A DNA stretch of 23,533 bases from JAKQHY01 sp034429475 (GTDB lineage Bacteria > Chloroflexota > Anaerolineae > B4-G1 > SLSP01), in NCBI GenBank assembly GCA_034429475.1, contig DAOUGD010000039.1, forward strand, positions 1 through 23,533, written 5' to 3'. Shown here one piece after another: positions 1 through 7,075 of the stretch. Position numbers and translations under genes: made by a program. Positions within the stretch are counted from its first letter, which is position 1, and each line of letters begins with the position of its first letter. Below the pieces are notes generated by a model. It was not told the origin of the DNA. It made no database searches and saw nothing but the letters and a program-made list of their open reading frames with translations.

Positions 1-30
1 GCCCGCCCACGAAAAAATACCTTCCTGAAA

Positions 31-81
31 GCGGCTTTAGCCGCAAGACCCGGCGCAGCGGCGCAACGCCGCTATAATTTT
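31..81. terminator. Two GC-rich hairpins, possible terminator
   Basis: Two perfect hairpins lie side by side. The first has arms GCGGCT (31-36) and AGCCGC (39-44) around a 2-base loop. The second has arms AGCGGCG (57-63) and CGCCGCT (67-73) around a 3-base loop. On the plus strand the second hairpin is followed by ATAATTTT, so it could terminate a plus-strand gene left of the window. On the minus strand it lies downstream of the transporter operon but lacks a following T run. Bidirectional termination is therefore only a possibility. Confidence 0.4.
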
Positions 82-91
82 CGGATAGGTT

Positions 92-165
92 CTTAGTCCG
101 ATAGTCTTATAGTCACGTTGACGACTATGGGACTACGCGACTAAAGACTAAACGACTTTAACGAC
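92..165. repeat. AGTC/GACT iterated array with inverted arms
   Basis: AGTC occurs three times at 8-bp spacing and is followed by GACT six times at spacings of 7 to 9 bp, so the array is an imperfect inverted repeat. A local hairpin can form between ATAGTC (107-112 region) and GACTAT (123-128). The array runs into the last codons and the stop codon (158-160) of the small membrane protein on the minus strand. It belongs to the same class of short iterations seen in most gaps of this window. Confidence 0.75.
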
Positions 166-340
166 TGGCCCGCCGGACAATCACCGCGATAGCCACCATG
201 AAAATCAGGCCGATGAGCAGGGTGACGACGGAAACGACAAATTCGGCGCTGCCCGGTTCCAGAAAGAACAACAGCGCGCCCGACACAAACGCGATAAAAA
301 AGGCAATGCGGAAGGCCGCCCGCCCCAGGTGCGGACTCAC
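158..340 (-). CDS. Small two-helix membrane protein at the end of the ABC operon
   Basis: This is a 60-residue protein of unknown function. I chose a GTG start at 340-338 because it overlaps the TGA stop of the upstream ATPase gene as GTGA, a classic translational-coupling arrangement. The longer open frame back to 457 would lie inside the ATPase gene and gives arginine- and glycine-rich sequence typical of a shadow frame. Residues about 11-28 and 32-53 form two hydrophobic segments separated by a short LEPGSAE turn, and the tail VRRASR is basic, so an inner-membrane hairpin is likely. The last codons lie within the AGTC repeat array, so the present C-terminus may have been set by that array. 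I recognise no family. It may be an accessory of the transporter or a membrane protein of unrelated role. Confidence 0.6.
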   Translation of the reverse strand: MSPHLGRAAFRIAFFIAFVSGALLFFLEPGSAEFVVSVVTLLIGLIFMVAIAVIVRRASR

Positions 341-1344
341 GCGCCGGCCACTCCCGCCTGACGCGCCGCGACGTGACAGGCGACGTAATGGTTCTCGCCC
401 ACCGGCAGCAACTCCGGGCGCTGCACATCGCACAGGCCCGGCTCGAAGAACGGGCAACGCGGGTGGAAGCGGCAGCCGCTTGGCAGCGCCAACAAACTTG
501 GTATGTCCTGGCTGCGCAGTTGGAGCCGTTCCTTGTGCCGGGTCAGCTCTGGATCGGCTTCCGGCACCGCCGCCAGCAGCGCCTTGCTGTACGGGTGCAA
601 GGCGTTGTTGATCAACTGCGGCGTCGAGGCAAACTCGACGATGCTGCCCACGTACATCACCGCGATGCGGCCTTCCCAGGCGAAGAACTTGGCGACGGCC
701 AGGTCGTGGGTGATGAACAGGTAAGTCACGCCCAGCGTCCGCTTCAAATCGGCCAGCATATTCAGCAAGCCCACGCGGATCGAGACATCCACCATCGAGA
801 CGGCCTCGTCGGCCACAATGCAGCGCGGGTTGACGGTCAACGCGCGCGCCACGGAGACGCGCTGGCGCTGCCCCCCGCTCAACTGGTGCGGATACTTGGT
901 GAGGAAATCCTCCACCGGCCCCAGGCCGACGGTATTCAAAAGTTCCACCACGCGCGTCATGGCCTCAGCCGGCGACGCGACCAGCTTGTGGTGCAAGAGC
1001 GGTGTGCTCAGGATTTTGTAGATGGTGTGCGAAGGGTTCAAGGACGCATAGGGGTCTTGATGGATGATCTGCACGCCCAACCGGTACGTCTTGAAATCGT
1101 CCGCCTTGCGCCCATCGGGTCTCCAAACCGGACGGTCCTGATAAAGCACCTGCCCTGTCGTGGGCTTGAGCAAGCCGGTCACCATCTTGCCGGTCGTCGT
1201 CTTGCCGCAGCCGCTCTCCCCCACCAGGCACACCACCTCGCCCTCCCGAATGCCGAACGAGACATCATCCACTGCAGTCACACGCGCCTTGCGCGTCCCA
1301 AAGGTGCGCACCAAATTCCGGGCCTCAATTAAATACTCGCTCAT
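337..1344 (-). CDS. Dpp/Opp-family ABC transporter ATPase (DppF/OppF type)
   Basis: This 335-residue cytoplasmic ATPase should power import of an oligopeptide- or oligosaccharide-type substrate. Walker A GESGCGKTT is at about 42-50, the Q-loop Gln is near 96, the signature LSGGQ is at 155-159, Walker B is CIVADE (175-180), and the H-loop His is at 213 in FITHDL. The C-terminal oligopeptide-transporter extension carries CRFHPRCPFFEPGLC (291-305), whose cysteines resemble the Fe-S or metal cluster site of this subfamily. The D-loop region reads DEAVSMVDVS, with Ala where Pro is common. The ATG overlaps the TGA of the preceding ATPase gene (ATGA), so the two are probably translated together. The pairing with a DppD-like partner is the normal heterodimer for this family. 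The substrate is not evident from the sequence. Confidence 0.93.
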   Translation of the reverse strand: MSEYLIEARNLVRTFGTRKARVTAVDDVSFGIREGEVVCLVGESGCGKTTTGKMVTGLLKPTTGQVLYQDRPVWRPDGRKADDFKTYRLGVQIIHQDPYASLNPSHTIYKILSTPLLHHKLVASPAEAMTRVVELLNTVGLGPVEDFLTKYPHQLSGGQRQRVSVARALTVNPRCIVADEAVSMVDVSIRVGLLNMLADLKRTLGVTYLFITHDLAVAKFFAWEGRIAVMYVGSIVEFASTPQLINNALHPYSKALLAAVPEADPELTRHKERLQLRSQDIPSLLALPSGCRFHPRCPFFEPGLCDVQRPELLPVGENHYVACHVAARQAGVAGA

Positions 1345-2408
1345 AGGATACTATCTCCAAGAGATTGGCTGAAACGCGCACTTAGATCGCCGGTATCCTG
1401 CTGCACGCGGGCCACGTTGAAGCAGGCCACAGCATGGGTTTCTCCATAATAGGGTCCCAGGGACGGCTCCGCTTCCCGGCACTGCGGGGTCGCGTAAGGA
1501 CAGCGGGGGTGAAACTTGCACCCCGTCGGCGGATCGATCAGGTCCGGCGGCGCGCCGGGGATGGAGCGCAGCTCCTCAAACTCGCCGGTGACGGTGGGCA
1601 CGGCGCGAATCAGGCCCAGGGTGTACGGATGCGCCGGGCGGTAGAAGATGTCGTTGACCGGGCCGATCTCTACAATCGTGCCGGCGTACATCGTCGCCAC
1701 CCGGTCGGCCAGTTCCGCCGCCGTCGAGAGGTCGTGCGAGATGAAAATCATCGAAAAGCCTACGTCCGCTTTGAGGCGCCGCAGCAGATCAATGATGGTG
1801 CGCTGCGTGAGGATGTCCAGCGCCGTCGTCGGCTCATCCAAAATCAACACCTGGGGATTGAGCAGCAGGCTCATCGCCAACAGCACGCGCTGCCGCATCC
1901 CGCCGCTCAATTCGTGCGGATAGGCGTCAATGACCCGCCGGGGATCGAGCTGCACCTGCTCCAACAACTGCATCGCGCGCTGGCGCACCTCGTCCCGCGA
2001 GACCATCCCATGCGCCTGCGCCGTGTCGTGAATCTGATCCCAGATGCGCAGCACCGGGTTGAAGGCGTTGAGCGCGGATTGAAAGACCATCGCGCACTCG
2101 CGCCAGCGGAAGCGACGCAGCTCGCGCGGATTCAGGCTCAACACGTCCACCGCCCGGCCGTCGCGCTGATAGATCACCTCCCCCTGGCGGATGCGGGCCG
2201 TCTTCACCAGCAGGCGGATCAGCGCGACGCCCAGCGTCGTCTTGCCGCAGCCGCTTTCCCCGATCAACGCCAGGCTTTCCTCCGACGCCAGATCGAAGCT
2301 AACGCCGCGCACCGCTTTCACCAGGCCGCGCTCCGCCCGGTATTCCACCCACAAATCCCGCACCGAAAGCGGCGGCGAAGTCGGCCCCAGTGTCGTCACA
2401 GTTTCCAT
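1341..2408 (-). CDS. Dpp/Opp-family ABC transporter ATPase (DppD/OppD type)
   Basis: This is a 355-residue ATPase and the partner of the next gene. Walker A GESGCGKT is at 50-57, the Q-loop Gln near 110, signature LSGGM at 167-171, Walker B VLILDEP at 187-193, D-loop ALD near 196-198, and the H-loop His at 225 (ISHDL). The C-terminal CKFHPRCPYATPQC (297-310) is the oligopeptide-transporter extension. I start it at METV (2408), because GGAGG and AGGAAG stand 5-11 bases upstream. A Met seven codons earlier (2429) is a possible alternative. The much longer open frame up to 2831 runs backwards into the permease gene and is rejected. The 26-base gap to the permease stop is made almost entirely of a 7-bp repeat that supplies the ribosome-binding site. 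Confidence 0.92.
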   Translation of the reverse strand: METVTTLGPTSPPLSVRDLWVEYRAERGLVKAVRGVSFDLASEESLALIGESGCGKTTLGVALIRLLVKTARIRQGEVIYQRDGRAVDVLSLNPRELRRFRWRECAMVFQSALNAFNPVLRIWDQIHDTAQAHGMVSRDEVRQRAMQLLEQVQLDPRRVIDAYPHELSGGMRQRVLLAMSLLLNPQVLILDEPTTALDILTQRTIIDLLRRLKADVGFSMIFISHDLSTAAELADRVATMYAGTIVEIGPVNDIFYRPAHPYTLGLIRAVPTVTGEFEELRSIPGAPPDLIDPPTGCKFHPRCPYATPQCREAEPSLGPYYGETHAVACFNVARVQQDTGDLSARFSQSLGDSIL

Positions 2409-2438
2409 CTTGCTTCCTGCCTCCTGCATCTTGCCTAC
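2404..2438 (-). repeat. Heptamer array joining a stop to the next start codon
   Basis: Read on the minus strand, five consecutive 7-bp units of the form RGRNGCA run without a phase break from the TAG stop of the upstream permease to the ATG of the DppD-like gene. The first unit (GTAGGCA) contains the stop, the third and fourth (GGAGGCA, GGAAGCA) supply the purine-rich Shine-Dalgarno sequence, and the fifth contains the start codon. The whole translational junction is therefore built from the repeat. Confidence 0.7.
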
Positions 2439-3433
2439 CCCGTGCGCAGTCGTGGGTTGAAGATTTCTTCCAGCGACCGGCTCATCCACACAATCGAAAG
2501 CTGGAAGAGCGCGATGGACATCACCGGCGCCATGATAAAGTAGACGCTGTCCTTGAAGAAAATCGCGCCCTGCGTCCAGGCCAGGTTGATCATCACGCCC
2601 CAGTTGCGGGTGAGCGGCACCAACCCCAGGAACACCAGCCCCACCTGCGCGTAGATGGCCGAGGTCATCCCAAACGTGAAACTGATGGCGATGTAGCTCA
2701 TCATGTTCGGCAAAATTTCCGAGAAGATGATGTGCCACAGCCCCAAATCCAGCGCGACCGCCGCCTCCACGTAATCGCGCTCCTTCAGCGAGAAAACCTG
2801 CGCGCGAATCGAGAGGTACAGCCCAGCCCACGAGAGGAAGGACAACAACAGCGCCAGCATCAACATATTGTCGAGTTTTACCAGCGTCGCCAGCACCGCC
2901 AACAGCGGGAAGCGGGGAATCGTCAGCCAGATGTCCGCCATCATTGTGAGGAACGCATCGAAGCGGCCGCCGATGACCGCGCTCAACGCGCCCAGGGTAA
3001 TACCGACGAACGTCGAGATGAGGCCGGTGAGCAATGCCATCTCCAAAATGTCCCGCCCGCCATGGACGATCTGCGCGAAAATATCCTTTCCCTGGCTATC
3101 GGTGCCCAACAGATGTTCCATACAAACCGGTGCGCCGCTCGTCTTAATCGCGCTTACCGCGATACCCTTAAACCAGGCGTCGCGCGCAAAAACCCGCCAT
3201 TCTTTGAAGGTGCAGGGCGGCGCATAAATCGCCAGAATGTCGGCGGATTTGGCTTCCGGCACCAACAACGGCCCTACGGTAGTCAACAACACAAAGCCGA
3301 TGAAGATCAGGAAACCGAGGAAGCCGGTCTTGTTGCGGCTCATCAACTTTAAGAACCGCCAGATGCCGCGCGGGATGCTGCGCAAGGTCTGCACCACTTT
3401 CGAGGCGGGGGAAGTAGCTGTAACAGCGGTCAT
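2435..3433 (-). CDS. Dpp/Opp-family ABC transporter permease (DppC/OppC type)
   Basis: This is a 332-residue inner-membrane permease. The first helix is at about 36-58. It is followed by an external stretch to about 120 containing two Cys (74, 104) and the family motif HLLGTDSQGKDIF (107-119). Further helices lie at about 132-154, 176-205, 245-270 and 295-315. The EAA loop that contacts the ATPases is EAAVALDLGLWHIIFSEILP (223-242). Its ATG overlaps the TGA of the upstream permease gene (ATGA) and a good GGAGGTGA ribosome site precedes it. Together with the neighbours it forms a standard B-C-D-F permease/ATPase set. No substrate-binding protein gene lies in the window, so specificity cannot be inferred from this gene alone. 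Confidence 0.93.
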   Translation of the reverse strand: MTAVTATSPASKVVQTLRSIPRGIWRFLKLMSRNKTGFLGFLIFIGFVLLTTVGPLLVPEAKSADILAIYAPPCTFKEWRVFARDAWFKGIAVSAIKTSGAPVCMEHLLGTDSQGKDIFAQIVHGGRDILEMALLTGLISTFVGITLGALSAVIGGRFDAFLTMMADIWLTIPRFPLLAVLATLVKLDNMLMLALLLSFLSWAGLYLSIRAQVFSLKERDYVEAAVALDLGLWHIIFSEILPNMMSYIAISFTFGMTSAIYAQVGLVFLGLVPLTRNWGVMINLAWTQGAIFFKDSVYFIMAPVMSIALFQLSIVWMSRSLEEIFNPRLRTG

Positions 3434-4515
3434 TTCTCACCTCCCCCGATGCGCACACGCGGATCGAGCCAGCCATAGACGAAATCGGCCAACAGGTTGG
3501 AGACCACCACCGAAATGGTGATGATCAAGAAGATTCCCTGCATCAGCGGATAGTCGCGCGTGGAAAGCGCAGACAACAGGCGATAGCCAATCCCCTGATA
3601 CACAAAAATACTTTCGATGAGGATGGACCCGCCGACCACGAACCCGATACTGATCAACAACTGTGTGATCAGAGGCAACATCGCATTGCGTCCCACATAG
3701 GCCGTGGTGATCCGCCCTTCTGAAAGCCCCCGCGCCCGCGCGATCGTCACGTAGTCTTCCCCCAACGTGCTCATCGTGCTGCTCTTCATGGAAAGAATCC
3801 AGCCGCCCACCGAAGAAAGCACATACGTCAGGATGGGCAACGCCGCGTGGAAGAAAATATCCACGATAAATTCGACGGTAAAGCCCGGCTGCATCCCCGG
3901 CGAGGTGGAGCCGCGTATCTTGGCAATGGGCACTAGTCCCCAATACACGCCCAGGTACACCAACAGCACAATGCCGACGATATAATTGGGGATGGAACTC
4001 AACACGGAAGCGATGCCGGAGACCAGCGGCTCCCAAAGCGCATCCCGCTTGTAGGCCATCAACATGCCGAGCAACACCCCCAACGTAAAACTGATCAGCA
4101 GCCCAAGCCCGACGCTGAAAATCGTCCAGGGCAAAAACCGGGCAATAATATCCATCACCGGTGTACCCGGCGAACGCAGCGAAGTTCCTAGATTTCCCCG
4201 GAGAAGTTCCCCCATATAATCGAAATACTGCTTGTACAAAGGTGCGCTTAAATCAATGGCGAAAAGAGAAGCCGCCTGGTCACGCGCTTCAGCATAGGGG
4301 AGACTGTACTGGGCGATCAACTCATTGATATAAACCTCAATGGGATTGGAAGGCATCAGGCGCACCAGGAAAAAAATCAGAGTGGTAACAAACCAGATAG
4401 TAAACAACGCCCTGGCCGCCTTCCTCACCAGAAAGTGTGAGGTGATCCGTTTGATCCACTGTCCTACCGGCGCCCCCTTGGGCGGCGCTTTGATATCCAT
4501 CGCCGTCTCACTCAA
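3430..4515 (-). CDS. Dpp/Opp-family ABC transporter permease (DppB/OppB type), TTG start
   Basis: This is a 361-residue inner-membrane permease with a first helix at about 34-53, the family segment VRLMPSNP after it, a large external loop to about 125, and helices at about 131-155, 168-192, 215-245, 280-302 and 325-345. The EAA loop is EDYVTIARARGLSEGRI (253-269). I start it at a TTG codon (4515-4513), because a perfect AGGAGG (4522-4527) stands exactly six bases upstream. The nearest ATG (4500) is 21 bases from that site. The open frame extends to 4752, but that extension runs backwards through a repeat and the repressor gene. The gene lies 74 bases after the ROK gene on the same strand and overlaps the next permease. 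Confidence 0.92.
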   Translation of the reverse strand: MSETAMDIKAPPKGAPVGQWIKRITSHFLVRKAARALFTIWFVTTLIFFLVRLMPSNPIEVYINELIAQYSLPYAEARDQAASLFAIDLSAPLYKQYFDYMGELLRGNLGTSLRSPGTPVMDIIARFLPWTIFSVGLGLLISFTLGVLLGMLMAYKRDALWEPLVSGIASVLSSIPNYIVGIVLLVYLGVYWGLVPIAKIRGSTSPGMQPGFTVEFIVDIFFHAALPILTYVLSSVGGWILSMKSSTMSTLGEDYVTIARARGLSEGRITTAYVGRNAMLPLITQLLISIGFVVGGSILIESIFVYQGIGYRLLSALSTRDYPLMQGIFLIITISVVVSNLLADFVYGWLDPRVRIGGGEK

Positions 4516-4521
4516 AGGAAA

Positions 4522-4527
4522 CCTCCT
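4522..4527 (-). promoter_or_regulatory. Perfect Shine-Dalgarno deciding a TTG start
   Basis: AGGAGG on the minus strand is separated by six bases from TTG (4515). No ATG or GTG of the permease frame lies at a suitable distance, so this site decides the start of the DppB-like permease. Confidence 0.7.
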
Positions 4528-4548
4528 AAAAAATAAACCCCAGGCAAA

Positions 4549-4575
4549 AATCTGCTTAATCTGCTCAATCTGCTG
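4549..4575. repeat. Three 9-bp iterations (AATCTGCTN)
   Basis: AATCTGCTT, AATCTGCTC and AATCTGCTG follow each other without gaps in the space between the ROK gene and the permease. The minus-strand reading is CAGATT followed by a variable triplet. It is a single-arm member of the iterated-repeat class found elsewhere in the window. Confidence 0.75.
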
Positions 4576-4589
4576 ACAAAATTTCTCGG

Positions 4590-5777
4590 TTAAAACAGTC
4601 CAAGTTCGTGATGGAGCAGCAAAGCCGCCGCGCCGCGCAGGACGATGTCCGCCCCCAGGCTCACGTAGCCAATCTCGGTATTCTGCGCCAGCGAGGGCAG
4701 CGTACGCTGCGCCATCTCCGCGCGGATCGCATCCAACAAAAACTCTCCACACCCTGCCAGCCGACCGGCGATCAAAATGCGACAGCCGCCCAGGATTCCC
4801 ACCAAATAGGCCGTCACGATGCCCAGACTGCGCCCCACCGCCCCCATAATCTGCCGCACCGTGGGATCGCCGGCGGCAAACATCGCCTGAACGGTGTCAA
4901 ACGTCACCACATCGGGGGAAACCGGCAGCCGCCGCGCGAAGTCCGGCGACCCGTGCGCCGCCGCGCGGACCTCGCGGAGGATGGCGCGGGTATTGACGGC
5001 GGCCTCCAGACACCCCACTCTGCCGCAGTGACACAACTCGTGGTTCTCAGGCAAAATGATGTGACCGATCTCCCCGGCACCGAACGGGTTGCCGTGTAGC
5101 AGCCTGCCGTTGTGGACGATCCCGGCACCCACGCCCCACCCTACGTGAATCACCACCAGATCGGAGGCGTGATTGCCATTGCCAAAGGTATACTCGGCAA
5201 GCGCGGCCACCTGACAATCGTTTGCCATATACACCGGCACGCCATAGCGCTCTTCCAATAACTGACGCAACGGCACGTTCTGCCAGTTGAGGTTCACTGC
5301 CTGGTAAATCACGCCATTGTCCGCGTCCACCAACCCCGGCGCGCCAATGCCGATGCCCAACACCGGCCGATTCGTCGCGCGGAACAACGCATCCACCAGA
5401 TCGTTAACCGCCGCCAATGCCGCATCGCCGTCCTCATCCGGGCGCGGCAGGTTGATACGATGCTGGATGACGCCGCGCAAATTGATGAGCGCGCCCCGGA
5501 AATCCTCCCGCCCCAAATCCAGCCCCAACAAATGCCGGGAATCGTCCACCATGCTCAACATCATCGGGCGCTTACCGCCCTGCGACGGCGCCAGGCCCAC
5601 TTCCCGCACCAACCCTTGCAGCAGCAATTCCGCGACAACGTCGGACACGGTGGGGCGCGTCAACTCCGTCGCCCGCGCGACCTCGGCGCGGCTGATTTGC
5701 CCGGCAGAGTAAATGGTTTTGAGCACCAACTGCGAATTGTACAGTCGGGTCTGTTCGTGGGAGGCTTTTTTGATCAA
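4590..5777 (-). CDS. ROK-family transcriptional repressor
   Basis: This is a 395-residue DNA-binding regulator. Residues about 16-60 form the winged helix-turn-helix (SRAEVARATELTRPTVSDVV), followed by the GGKRP linker at 67-71. The ROK fold begins at GLDLGR (85-90). The zinc site is H239 with CHCGRVGC (C249, C251, C256). The glucokinase-type aspartate is kept in ANDCQ (D187). The phosphate-1 loop lacks the GGT of true kinases, so this is a regulator of the NagC/XylR kind rather than a kinase. Such proteins usually release DNA on binding a sugar. The start codon is TTG (5777-5775) with a weak GGCGGG upstream, and no earlier start is available. A consensus promoter and a palindromic operator lie immediately upstream, suggesting autorepression. 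The transporter genes follow 74 bases downstream and are probably co-transcribed. Confidence 0.93.
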   Translation of the reverse strand: MIKKASHEQTRLYNSQLVLKTIYSAGQISRAEVARATELTRPTVSDVVAELLLQGLVREVGLAPSQGGKRPMMLSMVDDSRHLLGLDLGREDFRGALINLRGVIQHRINLPRPDEDGDAALAAVNDLVDALFRATNRPVLGIGIGAPGLVDADNGVIYQAVNLNWQNVPLRQLLEERYGVPVYMANDCQVAALAEYTFGNGNHASDLVVIHVGWGVGAGIVHNGRLLHGNPFGAGEIGHIILPENHELCHCGRVGCLEAAVNTRAILREVRAAAHGSPDFARRLPVSPDVVTFDTVQAMFAAGDPTVRQIMGAVGRSLGIVTAYLVGILGGCRILIAGRLAGCGEFLLDAIRAEMAQRTLPSLAQNTEIGYVSLGADIVLRGAAALLLHHELGLF

Positions 5778-5800
5778 CGATCCCGCCTTGTGAACGAGGG

Positions 5801-5831
5801 ATAAGTTAGTAAAGTTTACTTACTAACTTAT
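5801..5831. promoter_or_regulatory. Palindromic operator for the ROK repressor
   Basis: A perfect 12-bp inverted repeat has arms ATAAGTTAGTAA (5801-5812) and TTACTAACTTAT (5820-5831) around a 7-bp centre. It overlaps the end of the -10 box and the expected transcription start. The AGTTAGT...ACTAACT pattern resembles operators known for ROK/XylR-type repressors. Binding by the adjacent gene product is an inference from family and position. Confidence 0.75.
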
Positions 5832-5857
5832 TATAGGGCGGGTTTTGCGCTTGTCAA
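5830..5857 (-). promoter_or_regulatory. Consensus sigma70 promoter of the ROK-ABC operon
   Basis: On the minus strand TTGACA (5857-5852) is followed after 16 bp by TATAAT (5835-5830). Both hexamers are perfect consensus. The start of transcription would fall near 5823, inside the palindromic operator, giving a leader of about 45 bases before the TTG start. A strong promoter under tight repression is the simplest reading. Confidence 0.8.
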
Positions 5858-5900
5858 TCCTCAATTTGGGCGAACAGGGGGGATATGACGAATAACGAGG

Positions 5901-7064
5901 TCAAGTAGGATAAATATCATAACGCCGGAGCGTCGGCATCGCCTGGAGTGAGTCCGCGCGCCAGGCCGTGAGCAAATCGGGGACGTTCTCCCCCGCATCG
6001 AGGCAGTTTCGCAGCCGGTCGCTGCCGGTTAAGAGGTCAATGTGGGGCAAACGTCCTTCCCAACTGGGCGTAATCCAACTAAAGGATTCGGGATACAGCC
6101 GACGCAGCGTCGCCAGCAGACACACGCCGAGCGCGACGGGGCGCAGTAGCCGACGATCCAGAACGTGAACCTGCACGCCTGCGCAGATTTCGCCGGCATA
6201 CTTAGACGCGGAGGGCACAAACTGGGTGGGACGGAAACGCGCGCCCGGCAGCGCCAGCACGTTGAGTTCTGCCGCCAGCGCCTCGCCGTCAATCCACGGC
6301 GCGCCGCACACCTCAAACGGCAGCGCCGTCCCCCGCCCTTCCGACACGTTCGTTCCTTCCAGCAGGCACATGCCGGGATACACCGTCGCCGTCGAAAGAT
6401 GCGGCATCGCCGGGGACGTGGGCACCCACGGCAGGCCGGTCTCGTCCAGCCATAGTCCCCGTCGCCAGCCCGCCAGCGGCGCGATAGTTAAGTCGGCTTC
6501 CAAAGCATAGCCGTCGTTCATCGTCCGGGCCAACTCGCCCATCGTCAGCCCATGCCGTATGGGGATAGAAACGATGCCTACAAAGGACTCAAAACCAGGC
6601 GTCACCAGCGGCCCTTCGACATCCACCCCATTGATCGGATTGGGGCGATCCAGCACGATCACCGGCGTCCCTGCTCGCGCCGCGCCGCGCAAAACGTAAA
6701 ACAGCGTGCTGATAAACGTGTAAAATCGCGCACCGATGTCCTGCATATCGAATACCAGCACGTCCACGTCGGCCAACATGGCCGGCGTTGGCTCTTTGGT
6801 TGCGCCGTAGAGGCTGAAGACAGGCAGGCCGGTGCGCGCGTGGACGCCGTGCGCCACCGTCGCGCCGTCGGCCACGGAACCGGCCAGGCCGTGCTCCGGC
6901 GCGAACAAGGCGGTCACGCGCACGCCCGCGCTCAACAGCGTGTCCAGGCAGTGCGTCAAGTCGGGCGTCACCGCCGGCGGATGCGTCGCCAGCCCCACCC
7001 GCCGCCCGCGCAGCCCTGGCGCCAGTTCGCGGAGGAAATATTCCAGCCCTAACTTCACACCCAT
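5901..7064 (-). CDS. namZ: NamZ/DUF1343-family exo-beta-N-acetylmuramidase homologue
   Basis: This is a 387-residue protein of the DUF1343 family (founding member Bacillus subtilis NamZ, formerly YbbC), which removes terminal MurNAc from peptidoglycan fragments. Visible family blocks are GLATHPPAVT (24-33), LFAPEHGL (53-60), LPVFSLYGATKEPT (80-93), VFDMQDIGARFYTF (104-117), LDRPNP (138-143) and IPIRHGLTMGELA (167-179). The glutamate of PEHG is a plausible catalytic residue. There is no signal peptide, so unlike the secreted Bacillus enzyme this one should act in the cytoplasm on imported fragments. I start at the ATG at 7064 behind GAGAGGGGACG. The longer frame to 7139 only translates the hairpin repeat. 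Its neighbours are an alpha/beta hydrolase upstream and the ROK-ABC operon downstream, separated by that operon's own promoter. Confidence 0.85.
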   Translation of the reverse strand: MGVKLGLEYFLRELAPGLRGRRVGLATHPPAVTPDLTHCLDTLLSAGVRVTALFAPEHGLAGSVADGATVAHGVHARTGLPVFSLYGATKEPTPAMLADVDVLVFDMQDIGARFYTFISTLFYVLRGAARAGTPVIVLDRPNPINGVDVEGPLVTPGFESFVGIVSIPIRHGLTMGELARTMNDGYALEADLTIAPLAGWRRGLWLDETGLPWVPTSPAMPHLSTATVYPGMCLLEGTNVSEGRGTALPFEVCGAPWIDGEALAAELNVLALPGARFRPTQFVPSASKYAGEICAGVQVHVLDRRLLRPVALGVCLLATLRRLYPESFSWITPSWEGRLPHIDLLTGSDRLRNCLDAGENVPDLLTAWRADSLQAMPTLRRYDIYPT

Positions 7065-7075
7065 CGTCCCCTCTC

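Noticed and set aside
2409..2831. N-terminal extension of the DppD-like ATPase.
   Set aside because: The extension lies inside the permease gene in another frame and gives low-complexity Gly/Arg/His sequence. The family start matches METV at 2408.
2390..3352. A 320-codon plus-strand frame opposite the DppC-like permease.
   Set aside because: The product is extremely rich in Arg, Gln and His with no domain, which is typical of antisense reading of a membrane protein gene.
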